This document shows, one piece after another, positions 10,463-18,188 of a stretch of 64,000 nt of DNA. How positions within the stretch are numbered: the stretch's first letter is position 1; each line of letters begins with the position of its first letter. Both the position numbers and the translations under genes were made by a program. The stretch is taken from assembly GCA_016794125.1 (NCBI GenBank), contig JAEUKT010000003.1:248001-312000 (forward strand), read 5' to 3'. Source of the stretch: Alphaproteobacteria bacterium. Its GTDB lineage: Bacteria > Pseudomonadota > Alphaproteobacteria > Micavibrionales > UBA2020. Under the pieces are notes generated by a model. The model was not told the DNA's origin. It was given only the letters and a program-made list of their open reading frames with translations, and made no database searches.

Positions 10463-10898
10463 TGGCATCCCCCTTGCCTGCGGTTTGCTCCAGCAGGTCT
10501 TTCAAAGCATCCAGATCGCGCTCGACCCAGCCGATATCTTCCTTGAAACGGCTTTCGGGCATATCGTTGCGGTAAAGCGTCAGCAGCACTTCACAGCCCT
10601 TCTTGTTCGGCAATACACGCATGGGCACATAAATCTTGTAGCGACCCAAGGTGACAGTATGGTCGAGAATGCCGAATGTGTTTTTCTTGGTGAATTCGAT
10701 TTTGGCCGGCCCCTGCGGTGTGACCGCAACCCATTTGCCGTCTTTTTTCTTGATTTCCGTGCACAGGCCGCTTGCCCATTGCGGGAAATTCGCCGGCGCG
10801 GAAAGGAATTTATAGACCTTGTCCATCGGACACGAAATCGCAACGCTGACGGTGCAGGTTTCGTCGAGTTTCTTCATTTTGGCAGTACGCTTTTTCAT
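10455..10898 (-). CDS. SRPBCC (START-like) fold protein inside the nuo operon
   Basis: A 147-residue cytosolic protein whose pattern (polar N terminus, [20 protein letters not shown] early, a long C-terminal helix after residue 115) fits the SRPBCC/polyketide-cyclase-like superfamily, a hydrophobic-ligand-binding fold that includes Coq10 and CoxG relatives. Its ATG overlaps the nuoF stop (ATGA) and nuoG begins within its last codons, so it is expressed with complex I. A role as a lipid or quinone carrier or an assembly factor is only inference from fold and place. It is not a complex I core subunit. The fold assignment is by eye and moderately sure. Confidence 0.7.
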   Translation of the reverse strand: MKKRTAKMKKLDETCTVSVAISCPMDKVYKFLSAPANFPQWASGLCTEIKKKDGKWVAVTPQGPAKIEFTKKNTFGILDHTVTLGRYKIYVPMRVLPNKKGCEVLLTLYRNDMPESRFKEDIGWVERDLDALKDLLEQTAGKGDANA

Positions 10899-12178
10899 GC
10901 CGCGATCTTCTTCCGGTATTCAAGGATGCGGCGTTCCATTTCGGGGCGGAAATGCTTGATGAGGCCCTGGATGGGCCATGCCGACGCATCTCCATGCGCG
11001 CAAATCGTATGGCCTTCGATTTCCGAGCCGATATCGAGGAGCATGTCGATTTCCTCGATATTCGCCTCGCCCTTCACCATGCGCTGCATGATGCGGTACA
11101 TCCAGCCCGTGCCTTCGCGGCAGGGCGTGCATTGACCGCAGGATTCATGCCAGTAGAACCGTGCAAGACGCGCGATCGCATAAACGATGTCGGTCGATTT
11201 ATCCATCACGATAACCGCCGCCGTGCCAAGGCTGGAGTTGACGGCGCGCAGGCTGTCAAAATCCATCAGCACGGTTTCGCAAAGGTCTTTGGGCAGCAGG
11301 CGGGTGGATGATCCGCCGGGGATCACAGCCAGCAGGTTGTCCCAGCCACCGCGTACGCCGCCGCCATGCTTTTCGATCAGTTCCTTGAGCGGGATGCTCA
11401 TGGCTTCTTCGACGTTGCAGGGGTTGTTGACGTGACCGGAAATGCAGAACACTTTCGTGCCGCGGTTTTTCTCGTTGCCGATGCCCGCGAACCACGACGC
11501 ACCGCGGCGCAGGATTTCAGGGACGACGGCGATGGTTTCGATGTTGTTGACGGTCGTCGGGCAGGCGTAAAGACCCGCACCCGCCGGAAAGGGCGGCTTG
11601 TTGCGAGGGAAGCCTTTTTTACCCTCGAGGCTGTTCAGCAGCGCGGTTTCTTCGCCGCAGATGTAAGCCCCTGCCCCGCGATGCACGTAAATGTCGAAAT
11701 CCCAGCCGGAGCCGCAGGCGTTTTTGCCGACCAAACCAGCGTCATAAGCTTCGTCGATCGCTTTTTGCAGCGCGACGGCCTCGTGATAGAACTCGCCTCG
11801 TATATAAATGTAGCAGGCCTTCGCGCACATGGCGAAAGACGCGATCAGCGCGCCTTCGATGATGGTATGCGGCTCATGGCGGATGATATCCCGGTCCTTG
11901 CAGGTGCCGGGTTCGGATTCATCGGCGTTGATAACCAGATAGCTGGGGCGGCCGTCTTTGCTTTCTTTGGGCATGAAAGACCATTTCATGCCGGTCGGGA
12001 AGCCCGCGCCGCCACGGCCGCGCAGTTCAGATTTCTTCACTTCCTCGATGATCCAGTCGCGGCCTTTGGCAAGCAAATCTTTAGTGCCCGACCAGTTGCC
12101 GCGCGCCTGCGCGGATTTCAGGTCAGCGCCAAGCCAGCCGTAAAGGTTCGTGAAGATGCGGTCTTTGTCCTGAAGCAT
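10895..12178 (-). CDS. nuoF: NADH-quinone oxidoreductase subunit F
   Basis: NADH-oxidising subunit with FMN and cluster N3. Visible motifs in the 427 residues are [13 protein letters not shown] (FMN/NADH binding), [19 protein letters not shown] (nucleotide site) and [12 protein letters not shown] near residue 350 (4Fe-4S ligands). It overlaps nuoE by one base and the SRPBCC gene by four. Length and motifs are typical. Confidence 0.98.
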   Translation of the reverse strand: MLQDKDRIFTNLYGWLGADLKSAQARGNWSGTKDLLAKGRDWIIEEVKKSELRGRGGAGFPTGMKWSFMPKESKDGRPSYLVINADESEPGTCKDRDIIRHEPHTIIEGALIASFAMCAKACYIYIRGEFYHEAVALQKAIDEAYDAGLVGKNACGSGWDFDIYVHRGAGAYICGEETALLNSLEGKKGFPRNKPPFPAGAGLYACPTTVNNIETIAVVPEILRRGASWFAGIGNEKNRGTKVFCISGHVNNPCNVEEAMSIPLKELIEKHGGGVRGGWDNLLAVIPGGSSTRLLPKDLCETVLMDFDSLRAVNSSLGTAAVIVMDKSTDIVYAIARLARFYWHESCGQCTPCREGTGWMYRIMQRMVKGEANIEEIDMLLDIGSEIEGHTICAHGDASAWPIQGLIKHFRPEMERRILEYRKKIAA

Positions 12179-12825
12179 TACTTCTTGCCCTCGCCTGCGA
12201 CTTTGTTGCCGGTTTTCTTGGCGATATCGGTCAGGCAGGTCGCGCCCTGCGCGCCGAGCGACGTCAGGCGGCCGGTATGCGAGCCTTTCGGCACTTCCTT
12301 GCCCGCCTTCAGCCCGTCCAGCACGCCGATCACGTTCTGCGGATTGAGGTCTTCGTAAAAATCATCGCCGTTGCGCTGAATGACCGGCGCATTGACACAA
12401 GCGCCAAGGCATTCGACTTCGGTGATGGTGAACATGTTATCAGGGGTCGTTTCGCCCAATTTGATGCCCAGATGTTTTTCGCAAGCCTTGACGACTTCCC
12501 CCGAACCGGCGAGCCAGCACGGCGTTGTCGTACAGAATTGCAGGTGGTGTTTGCCCTTGGGCGCAAGGTTATACATCGTATAAAACGTCGCGACTTCGAA
12601 CACCTTGATGCGCGGCATGTCCAGGAGGCGCGCGATTTCTTCCATCGCCGCCTCGGGGATCCAGTTGTCGTGCTGCTTTTGCACAAGGTCAAGAAGCGCC
12701 ATAACAGCGCTCTGCTGGCGGCCCTTCGGGTATTTGGCAATATGCTGCTCGACCAGTTTCATGTTTTCAGGCGAAAACTTGAATTCCTTGGGCTGCTCGA
12801 ATTTTACTTTTTGTGCGTGTGCCAT
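12178..12825 (-). CDS. nuoE: NADH-quinone oxidoreductase subunit E
   Basis: Thioredoxin-fold subunit holding the 2Fe-2S cluster N1a beside NuoF. The four cysteine ligands appear in CTTTPC and CLGACVNAP. Of its 215 residues, the last 40-45 form a Lys/Gly-rich tail of the sort found in several alphaproteobacterial NuoE proteins. Its start and stop each overlap a neighbour by a single base (TAATG). Confidence 0.97.
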   Translation of the reverse strand: MAHAQKVKFEQPKEFKFSPENMKLVEQHIAKYPKGRQQSAVMALLDLVQKQHDNWIPEAAMEEIARLLDMPRIKVFEVATFYTMYNLAPKGKHHLQFCTTTPCWLAGSGEVVKACEKHLGIKLGETTPDNMFTITEVECLGACVNAPVIQRNGDDFYEDLNPQNVIGVLDGLKAGKEVPKGSHTGRLTSLGAQGATCLTDIAKKTGNKVAGEGKK

Positions 12826-14012
12826 TAGCGGTCAATCTCCCCGAACACGATATCCATCGAACCGATGATAGCCACCGCATCGGCCAGCATATGGCCTTTC
12901 GCCATGAAATCCATGCCCTGCAGGTGCGCAAATCCCGGCGCGCGGATGTGGCAGCGATACGGCTTGTTGCTGCCGTCGGCCACAAGATATACGCCGAATT
13001 CGCCCTTGGGCGCTTCGACGGCGGTATAGGTTTCACCGGCGGGCACGTGGTAACCCTCGGTATAAAGCTTGAAGTGGTGGATCAGCGCTTCCATCGAGTT
13101 TTTCATGTCGGCGCGGCTGGGCGGCGTGACTTTGCCGTCGTCGGACGACACGGGGCCGCGCGGCATTTTCTCGATCGCCTGTTTCATGATCTTGCAGGAC
13201 TGGCGCATTTCCTCGACGCGGACCAGATAGCGGGCATAGCAGTCGCCCGTCGTGCCGGTCGGAATGTCGAAATTCATGTCGGCATAAACGTCATAGGGCT
13301 GCGACTTGCGCAGATCCCACGGCACGCCGGAAGCGCGCAGCATCGGACCGCTAAAGCCCCAATCGAGCGCTTCTTTCTTGGTCACGATACCGATATCGAC
13401 GGTGCGCTGCTTGAAGATGCGGTTATTCGTCAGCAGGCCTTCCATGTCATCGATGAATTTCTGGACACTGTCGGCCCAGGCATACATATCTTCGGCAAGG
13501 CCGGCCGGCATATCCTGCGCGACACCGCCCGGACGGAAATAATTTGCGTGCAGGCGCGCGCCGCAGACGCGTTCATAGAACTCCATCCCGATTTCGCGTT
13601 CCTCGAAGCCCCAGAGCGCGGGTGTCAGCGCGCCAACGTCGAGCGCATAGGTCGTGATGTTCAGGATGTGGTTGATGATGCGCGTCATTTCGGCGAACAG
13701 CACGCGGATGTGCTGCGCGCGGGGCGGAGCCTTGATCTTCAGCAGCTTCTCAACCGCCAGCGCGAAAGCATGTTCCTGGTTCATCGGCGCGACGTAATCG
13801 AGGCGGTCGAAATACGGCACGGCCTGCATGTATGTTTTATATTCGATCAGCTTTTCGGTGCCGCGATGCAGCAGGCCGATATGCGGGTCGGCGCGCTCCA
13901 CAATCTCCCCGTCCATTTCCAGCACGAGGCGCAACACGCCGTGTGCGGCCGGGTGCTGCGGGCCGAAGTTCATCGTATAGGGGCGGATCTTGTTTTCGTT
14001 GCTGTCGCTCAT
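12825..14012 (-). CDS. nuoD: NADH-quinone oxidoreductase subunit D
   Basis: 49-kDa-type subunit that lines the quinone-binding pocket with NuoB. The start is placed at the ATG at 14012 (MSDSNENK), which overlaps the nuoC stop by four bases; an upstream in-frame extension would read through the nuoC 3' end and is not conserved. Motifs include [13 protein letters not shown] with the quinone-site histidine, [14 protein letters not shown] and [15 protein letters not shown]. 395 residues is the usual length. Confidence 0.98.
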   Translation of the reverse strand: MSDSNENKIRPYTMNFGPQHPAAHGVLRLVLEMDGEIVERADPHIGLLHRGTEKLIEYKTYMQAVPYFDRLDYVAPMNQEHAFALAVEKLLKIKAPPRAQHIRVLFAEMTRIINHILNITTYALDVGALTPALWGFEEREIGMEFYERVCGARLHANYFRPGGVAQDMPAGLAEDMYAWADSVQKFIDDMEGLLTNNRIFKQRTVDIGIVTKKEALDWGFSGPMLRASGVPWDLRKSQPYDVYADMNFDIPTGTTGDCYARYLVRVEEMRQSCKIMKQAIEKMPRGPVSSDDGKVTPPSRADMKNSMEALIHHFKLYTEGYHVPAGETYTAVEAPKGEFGVYLVADGSNKPYRCHIRAPGFAHLQGMDFMAKGHMLADAVAIIGSMDIVFGEIDR

Positions 14013-14671
14013 CCGATTTTCTTCTCTTTCTCGTCCAGCGCAGGAAGGTCGGCGCCGATTTTCGGCTTGCGGGCTTTTTCGTCGCCCGGGAGCTGCATGG
14101 TCGTCATGCCTTCCCACGGTGAAACGAAGTCAAAATTGCGGAAGTCCTGCTGCAACTTCACGGGTTCATACACCACGCGCTTCTGCGTTTCGTCGTAGCG
14201 CAGTTCGACGAAGCCGGTCAGCGGGAAGTCCTTGCGCAGCGGGTGTCCTTCGAAACCGTAATCTGTCAGGATGCGGCGCAGGTCGGGATGGTCGTTGAAG
14301 AAAATGCCGTACATGTCCCAGACTTCGCGCTCGAACCAGTTGGCGGCGCTGTAAAGGCTGGTGATGGAATCAACAGGCGTGTTTTCCGACGTATGCAGCT
14401 TCACGCGGATGCGGAAGTTGTGCTTCAGGCTGAGCAGGTTATAAACCACATCGAAACGCTCGTCGCGGTCGGGATAGTCCGCCCCGCAAATGTCCGACAA
14501 CTGCTTGAATTCGCAATTCGCGTCATTCAGCAGGAACGAGATAAAACGCTTCAGGGATTCACGCTTGATCGTGAACATCAGCTCGCCATGCGCGATTTCC
14601 TTTTTCAGGATCGCGGGCTGCATCGTGATTTCGATGTAATCGCCGAGGGCGTCGAGGTTTTCTACGGACAT
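14009..14671 (-). CDS. nuoC: NADH-quinone oxidoreductase subunit C
   Basis: 30-kDa-type peripheral-arm subunit. The family signature is seen as [23 protein letters not shown] followed by [15 protein letters not shown]. The 220 residues include about 30 polar residues after the conserved core ([20 protein letters not shown]), a modest extension. It is a separate gene from nuoD, unlike the fused NuoCD of enterobacteria. Confidence 0.97.
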   Translation of the reverse strand: MSVENLDALGDYIEITMQPAILKKEIAHGELMFTIKRESLKRFISFLLNDANCEFKQLSDICGADYPDRDERFDVVYNLLSLKHNFRIRVKLHTSENTPVDSITSLYSAANWFEREVWDMYGIFFNDHPDLRRILTDYGFEGHPLRKDFPLTGFVELRYDETQKRVVYEPVKLQQDFRNFDFVSPWEGMTTMQLPGDEKARKPKIGADLPALDEKEKKIG

Positions 14672-15207
14672 CAGCGCACCAGCCTTGTGTCTTCGCGGGC
14701 AATTTTTTTCTGCAGCTGCAGGATGCCGTAAACCAGCGCCTCTGCGGTCGGCGGGCAGCCCGGAATGTAAATATCGACCGGCACGATGCGGTCGCAGCCA
14801 CGCACGACGGAATAAGAATAATGGTAATACCCGCCGCCGTTGGCGCAGGAACCCATCGAGATCACCCAGCGCGGCTCCGCCATCTGGTCATAGACCTTGC
14901 GCAGCGCGGGCGCCATTTTATTGCACAGCGTGCCGGCCACGATCATCACGTCCGACTGGCGCGGACTGGGGCGCGGAATGACACCGAAACGGTCGAGGTC
15001 ATAGCGGCTCATATAGCTGTGAATCATTTCAACGCCGCAGCAGGCCAGACCGAAGGTCATAGGCCACAGCGATCCGCGGCGCGCCCAATCCAGCAGGTTA
15101 TCGACATTGGAAAGCAGGAAGCCTTTATCGTTCAGTTCCTGCGTCGCCGCGTTGATGATCGCGTCCTGCGCGGGTCCGGGCGGTATGGGCTGCATGTTGT
15201 TTGCCAA
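14671..15207 (-). CDS. nuoB: NADH-quinone oxidoreductase subunit B
   Basis: Carries cluster N2, the final electron donor to quinone. The four cysteine ligands show as the adjacent pair in [10 protein letters not shown], the cysteine in [10 protein letters not shown] and that in [11 protein letters not shown]. The N-terminal 30 residues are variable; 178 residues fits the family. It lies 3 nt after nuoA and overlaps nuoC by one base. Confidence 0.98.
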   Translation of the reverse strand: MANNMQPIPPGPAQDAIINAATQELNDKGFLLSNVDNLLDWARRGSLWPMTFGLACCGVEMIHSYMSRYDLDRFGVIPRPSPRQSDVMIVAGTLCNKMAPALRKVYDQMAEPRWVISMGSCANGGGYYHYSYSVVRGCDRIVPVDIYIPGCPPTAEALVYGILQLQKKIAREDTRLVR

Positions 15208-15210
15208 AGC

Positions 15211-15588
15211 TTACTCCCAATCCAGGGCGCCTTTGCGCCACTCGTAAATGAAACCGATCGTCAGCACGCCGAGGAATGCCATCATCGACCAGAAGCCGTA
15301 AACGCCGATCTTTCCAAGCGTAATCGCCCAGGGAAACAGGAACGCCACTTCAAGGTCGAAGATGATGAACAGGATAGACACGAGATAAAAACGCACGTCG
15401 AATTTGGAGCGCGCATCGTCGAAAGCCTCGAAGCCGCATTCATAGGGCGAAAGTTTCTCGCTATCGGGCTTTTGCTTCGACACGATAAATGACGCGAGAA
15501 CGATGACGCAGGCAAGGCCCGTCGCGATGCCGAGAAAGATGACAATCGGCAAGTAGTTCTGGAGCAATTCTGACGCGAGTATGTTCAC
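15211..15588 (-). CDS. nuoA: NADH-quinone oxidoreductase subunit A
   Basis: First gene of the complex I operon: a three-helix membrane subunit with the conserved loop [22 protein letters not shown] after the first helix. The GTG at 15588 is chosen as start because AGAGGA sits eight bases upstream and because it gives 125 residues, close to the family norm. Another GTG at 15624 would add 12 non-conserved residues without a well-spaced ribosome site. The operon promoter should lie between here and tRNA-Asp, but I could not fix one. Confidence 0.95.
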   Translation of the reverse strand: MNILASELLQNYLPIVIFLGIATGLACVIVLASFIVSKQKPDSEKLSPYECGFEAFDDARSKFDVRFYLVSILFIIFDLEVAFLFPWAITLGKIGVYGFWSMMAFLGVLTIGFIYEWRKGALDWE

Positions 15589-15737
15589 GGAATTATCCTC
15601 TGAGAGTCTGGATGCGGGAATCACCGCGCAACAATGTTACTCCTGAGTCGAACAGGATAAAAGAGCTTAAAGTTTGAATATGAAGGGTTTTTTGGTGATA
15701 TTTGAACGCAGAAAATGCGTCACAAAAAAAGATTAAC

Positions 15738-15814
15738 TGGCGCGAGAGACGGGACTTGAACCCGCGGCCTTCGCCGTGACAGGGCGACGCTCTAACCAGC
15801 TGAGCTACTCCCGC
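15738..15814 (-). tRNA. tRNA-Asp (anticodon GTC)
   Basis: The complement folds as a full 77-nt cloverleaf including encoded CCA. The acceptor stem is GCGGGAG/CTCTCGC with one G-T pair, the D-arm has AGCTCAGCTGGTTAGAG, the anticodon loop is CTGTCAC, and the T-arm has GGGTTCAAGTCCC. A run of seven T follows on the minus strand. It marks one edge of the accessory block that extends to tRNA-Val at 28.9 kb. Confidence 0.96.
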
Positions 15815-15946
15815 TTACCAGTGGTCATCTTAATGAAGGTTTTTGGACGTAATGTCAACGAAGAAAACGGTCTATATGTAATTTTCTCTAAAATACATAA
15901 ATATGGCTAATATTCGGCCAGTTCTTTGAAATATTTGAGGATTTTT

Positions 15947-16987
15947 TTAGACGACCTCGTTGGGTGCCAGCATGCAATCGTCTTTGGCGTTGCCCGCCTC
16001 GACCTGAATCGTCACATGGCCGATCTGGAAACGCTCGCGCAGGTCACGGGCGACTTTATGGAGAAATACGTCGTCCAACGCCGCGCCGGGACGCATCAAA
16101 TGGACTGTCAGTGCCACCTCGGTCGTGCTCATCGCCCAGATATGCAGGTCATGAACACCGGTCACGCCCGGCAGTTCGTGCAGGTAAACAAGAACGCCCC
16201 GACGGTTAATGTGCTTCGGCACGCCGTCCAGCGACAAATGCAGCGCTTCCTTCGCCAGATCCCAGCAACCGATCAGGATGATGACCGAAACGATCAGGCT
16301 TATGGCGGGATCGATCCAGATCCAGCCTTTGAACATGATGATCAGGCCGGCCAGAACGACACCCGCAGAAATCGCGGCATCCGCAATCATGTGCATGAAT
16401 GCCGCGCGCAGGTTCAGGTCGTCTTTCTGGCCCTTCCAGAACAGCATGGCGGTGCCGAAGTTGATGGCGATGCCGAGACCCGCCACCCAGATCATCGTCG
16501 GCGCATTCAGCGGCGCGGGCGATGCGAAACGCTGCAAAGCCTCGATAATAATAGCGCCAATCGCCAAGAACAGCGTGCAGGCATTCGCAAGCGCCGCAAG
16601 GATGGACGCGCGGCGATAACCGAATGTGCGTTCATCTGTCGGTGCGCGGCGGGCAAGCCATGCCGCGCCCCAGGCCAGCAGCAGGCCGACGACATCGGCG
16701 AAATTGTGGACGGCATCGGCAATCAGCGCGAGCGATTTGGCCAGATAGCCATAGGTCAGCTCCGCCCCCACAAAGGACAGGTTCAGGAACGCGCCAATCG
16801 CAAAGGCACGGTCGAAATTCTTGGGAACGTGATGGTGATGACCGCCGATGCCGTGGCTGTGCCCTGCATGACCGTGACCGGCATGATCATGCTTGTGGTC
16901 GTGTTTGTGATCATGCGCATGATGATGCCCGCCACCACCGCCGTGGTTACAGTCTTCGCCATGTTTATGATCGTGGCCCTGATGCAT
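15947..16987 (-). CDS. Cation diffusion facilitator, His-rich N terminus (zinc-type)
   Basis: Inner-membrane metal/proton antiporter that exports divalent metal, 346 residues. Residues 1-53 are a His/Asp/Gly-rich metal-binding segment with about 20 histidines. Six membrane helices follow from residue 60. The second helix has DAVHNFAD and the fifth HMIADAAIS, an HxxxD/HxxxD site that in this family goes with Zn/Cd selectivity rather than the DD/HD site of iron exporter FieF. A cytoplasmic C-terminal ferredoxin-like domain follows (RGVLVYLHELPGVTGVHDLHIW). A Fur-family box lies 43 bases upstream of the ATG. A general CzcD/ZitB/DmeF-like name is as far as I can go. Confidence 0.88.
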   Translation of the reverse strand: MHQGHDHKHGEDCNHGGGGGHHHAHDHKHDHKHDHAGHGHAGHSHGIGGHHHHVPKNFDRAFAIGAFLNLSFVGAELTYGYLAKSLALIADAVHNFADVVGLLLAWGAAWLARRAPTDERTFGYRRASILAALANACTLFLAIGAIIIEALQRFASPAPLNAPTMIWVAGLGIAINFGTAMLFWKGQKDDLNLRAAFMHMIADAAISAGVVLAGLIIMFKGWIWIDPAISLIVSVIILIGCWDLAKEALHLSLDGVPKHINRRGVLVYLHELPGVTGVHDLHIWAMSTTEVALTVHLMRPGAALDDVFLHKVARDLRERFQIGHVTIQVEAGNAKDDCMLAPNEVV

Positions 16988-17029
16988 TTGGCAAATTTAC
17001 CTGAAAGCCAAAGGCAGGCACAACCCTTA

Positions 17030-17049
17030 TTAATGAGAATCGTTCTTAA
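17030..17049. promoter_or_regulatory. Fur-family operator-like box upstream of the CDF gene
   Basis: TTAATGAGAATCGTTCTTAA is a near-palindrome around TGAGAA-TCG-TTCTTA. It matches 11 of 15 positions of the 7-1-7 Fur core TGATAATCATTATCA, and is closer still to the GAGAATCATTCTC variant seen in many proteobacteria. It sits in the only intergenic space upstream of the metal exporter. Which Fur-family member (Fur, Zur, Mur) would bind is not decided by sequence alone; the zinc-type exporter favours Zur. Confidence 0.5.
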
Positions 17050-17082
17050 ACTGCTGTTCTCAGCGCATAATATATAGATAAT

Positions 17083-17114
17083 AAAAAGGCCGCCCTGTTC
17101 CGGAGCGGCCTTTT
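17083..17114 (-). terminator. Rho-independent terminator of the membrane-protein gene
   Basis: A 10-bp perfect stem (AAAAGGCCGC with GCGGCCTTTT) and an 11-base loop, followed on the minus strand by TTTTTATT. It lies 22 bases after the stop at 17137 and closes the four-gene cluster before the CDF promoter region. Confidence 0.85.
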
Positions 17115-17136
17115 CGTCCAGTCGTCTTCGCTAAAC

Positions 17137-18030
17137 TTATCTGCCGGGGGCACGCGCGGGCTGCGGTGCGGTTGTTTGCGCGCCGGGTTGAGCCACTTGC
17201 TGTGCCTGTGCTGCGGCCTGAACCTGGCGGGCGGCGGCAGCGTTGAAATCGGCCGCTTCCTGCGCGTTCAGTTTTTCCACATGCACGATCTGCGGGAAAG
17301 CCTGCAGCCAGTCAGCCACGCGCCAGCGGACGCCATAAGTCGTAATTCGGTAAAGGTCATTTGCACCCGGAGCAACCGGTGCCGTGACATCATCGGGATA
17401 AAATACCGGATTGCCGGTATGCGTCAGGCTCCACAAATCGTTGGGGATGCTGGTCTTGACCTTCCAGATCATCGGGGTTTCCGCGCCATTGTGGAAACGG
17501 TTGCCGGTGATGGTCCAGACGTTGTCGTTATCGGACGAGTTTTTGGTGTCGTTCAGGCGCACCACTTCGGTATGCAGCGTCGTGCCCATGCGGAAACCAT
17601 CAACGCCCATTTCCGCGACGTTGCGGGCGGGTACACCAATCATGCCGGGGATCATGGCGGAAAGCATAAATGCAGTCGCAAGGCGCATGCCAAGGCGCAT
17701 TTTGGGGCGCGTCACGCGACGCTCCCCTGTTTCTTTGTCTTTTTTGGTAGTCAGTTTTTGTTCAAGCCATTTGTAGGCACGAACCGGCCACAGCTTGTTC
17801 ACAAAATCCCAGGCGGCGATAGCAACCTGTTTCACCAGCGTGAATGCGCCCTTTGCCTCGTCTGCGGTCGCCTTGACTGCCTTGATGTTTTCGACGCCTT
17901 CCTTGACGTCCTTCAGCGTATTGCCGATCACCGAACCGGGCGCTTCACCCACCGGGCCGCTGCGGCCAACTGCGGCGCGTGCCCTGCGAATAATCTCGTC
18001 TGTCCTGTCGCTATCGTAACCGTCAGCCAT
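17137..18030 (-). CDS. Single-span membrane protein, possible DUF1523-like C-terminal domain
   Basis: No confident family. The start at 18030 (MADGYDSDRT) is backed by AAGGAA eight bases before the ATG; a GTG nine codons earlier lacks a site. The 297 residues run as follows: a soluble N-terminal helical region (1-105), one membrane helix about 114-133, a folded region about 145-265 containing TTLHTEVVRL and YRITTYGVRWRVADWLQAFP, and an Ala/Gln-rich tail. The last motif recalls the YG-W ... FPNA end of DUF1523 membrane proteins, a weak visual match. It is the last gene of the cluster, with its own terminator. It may anchor the cluster's products at the membrane (inference). Confidence 0.6.
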   Translation of the reverse strand: MADGYDSDRTDEIIRRARAAVGRSGPVGEAPGSVIGNTLKDVKEGVENIKAVKATADEAKGAFTLVKQVAIAAWDFVNKLWPVRAYKWLEQKLTTKKDKETGERRVTRPKMRLGMRLATAFMLSAMIPGMIGVPARNVAEMGVDGFRMGTTLHTEVVRLNDTKNSSDNDNVWTITGNRFHNGAETPMIWKVKTSIPNDLWSLTHTGNPVFYPDDVTAPVAPGANDLYRITTYGVRWRVADWLQAFPQIVHVEKLNAQEAADFNAAAARQVQAAAQAQQVAQPGAQTTAPQPARAPGR

Positions 18031-18137
18031 TCTGTGCCATTCCTTTTTTGTCTTCACCCGTTTTCGGGCTTTGTATCATATCCAAGTACCTCTACTTGTA
18101 CATGATATGTAAAATTAAATCAAGGGATTTCACCCTG

Positions 18138-18174
18138 AGGCGGCTTGTTACAAGTCATTGATAACAAACCGCCT
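18138..18174 (-). repeat. Intergenic hairpin after the ClpB-like gene, no U-tract
   Basis: Inverted repeat of 13 positions with one mismatch (AGGCGGCTTGTTA and TAACAAACCGCCT) around an 11-base loop. It lies 15 bases after the ClpB-like stop on the minus strand. No T-run follows, so it is more likely a processing or 3'-end-stabilising hairpin than a full terminator. Confidence 0.6.
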
Positions 18175-18188
18175 CTTGGCTAATTTCC

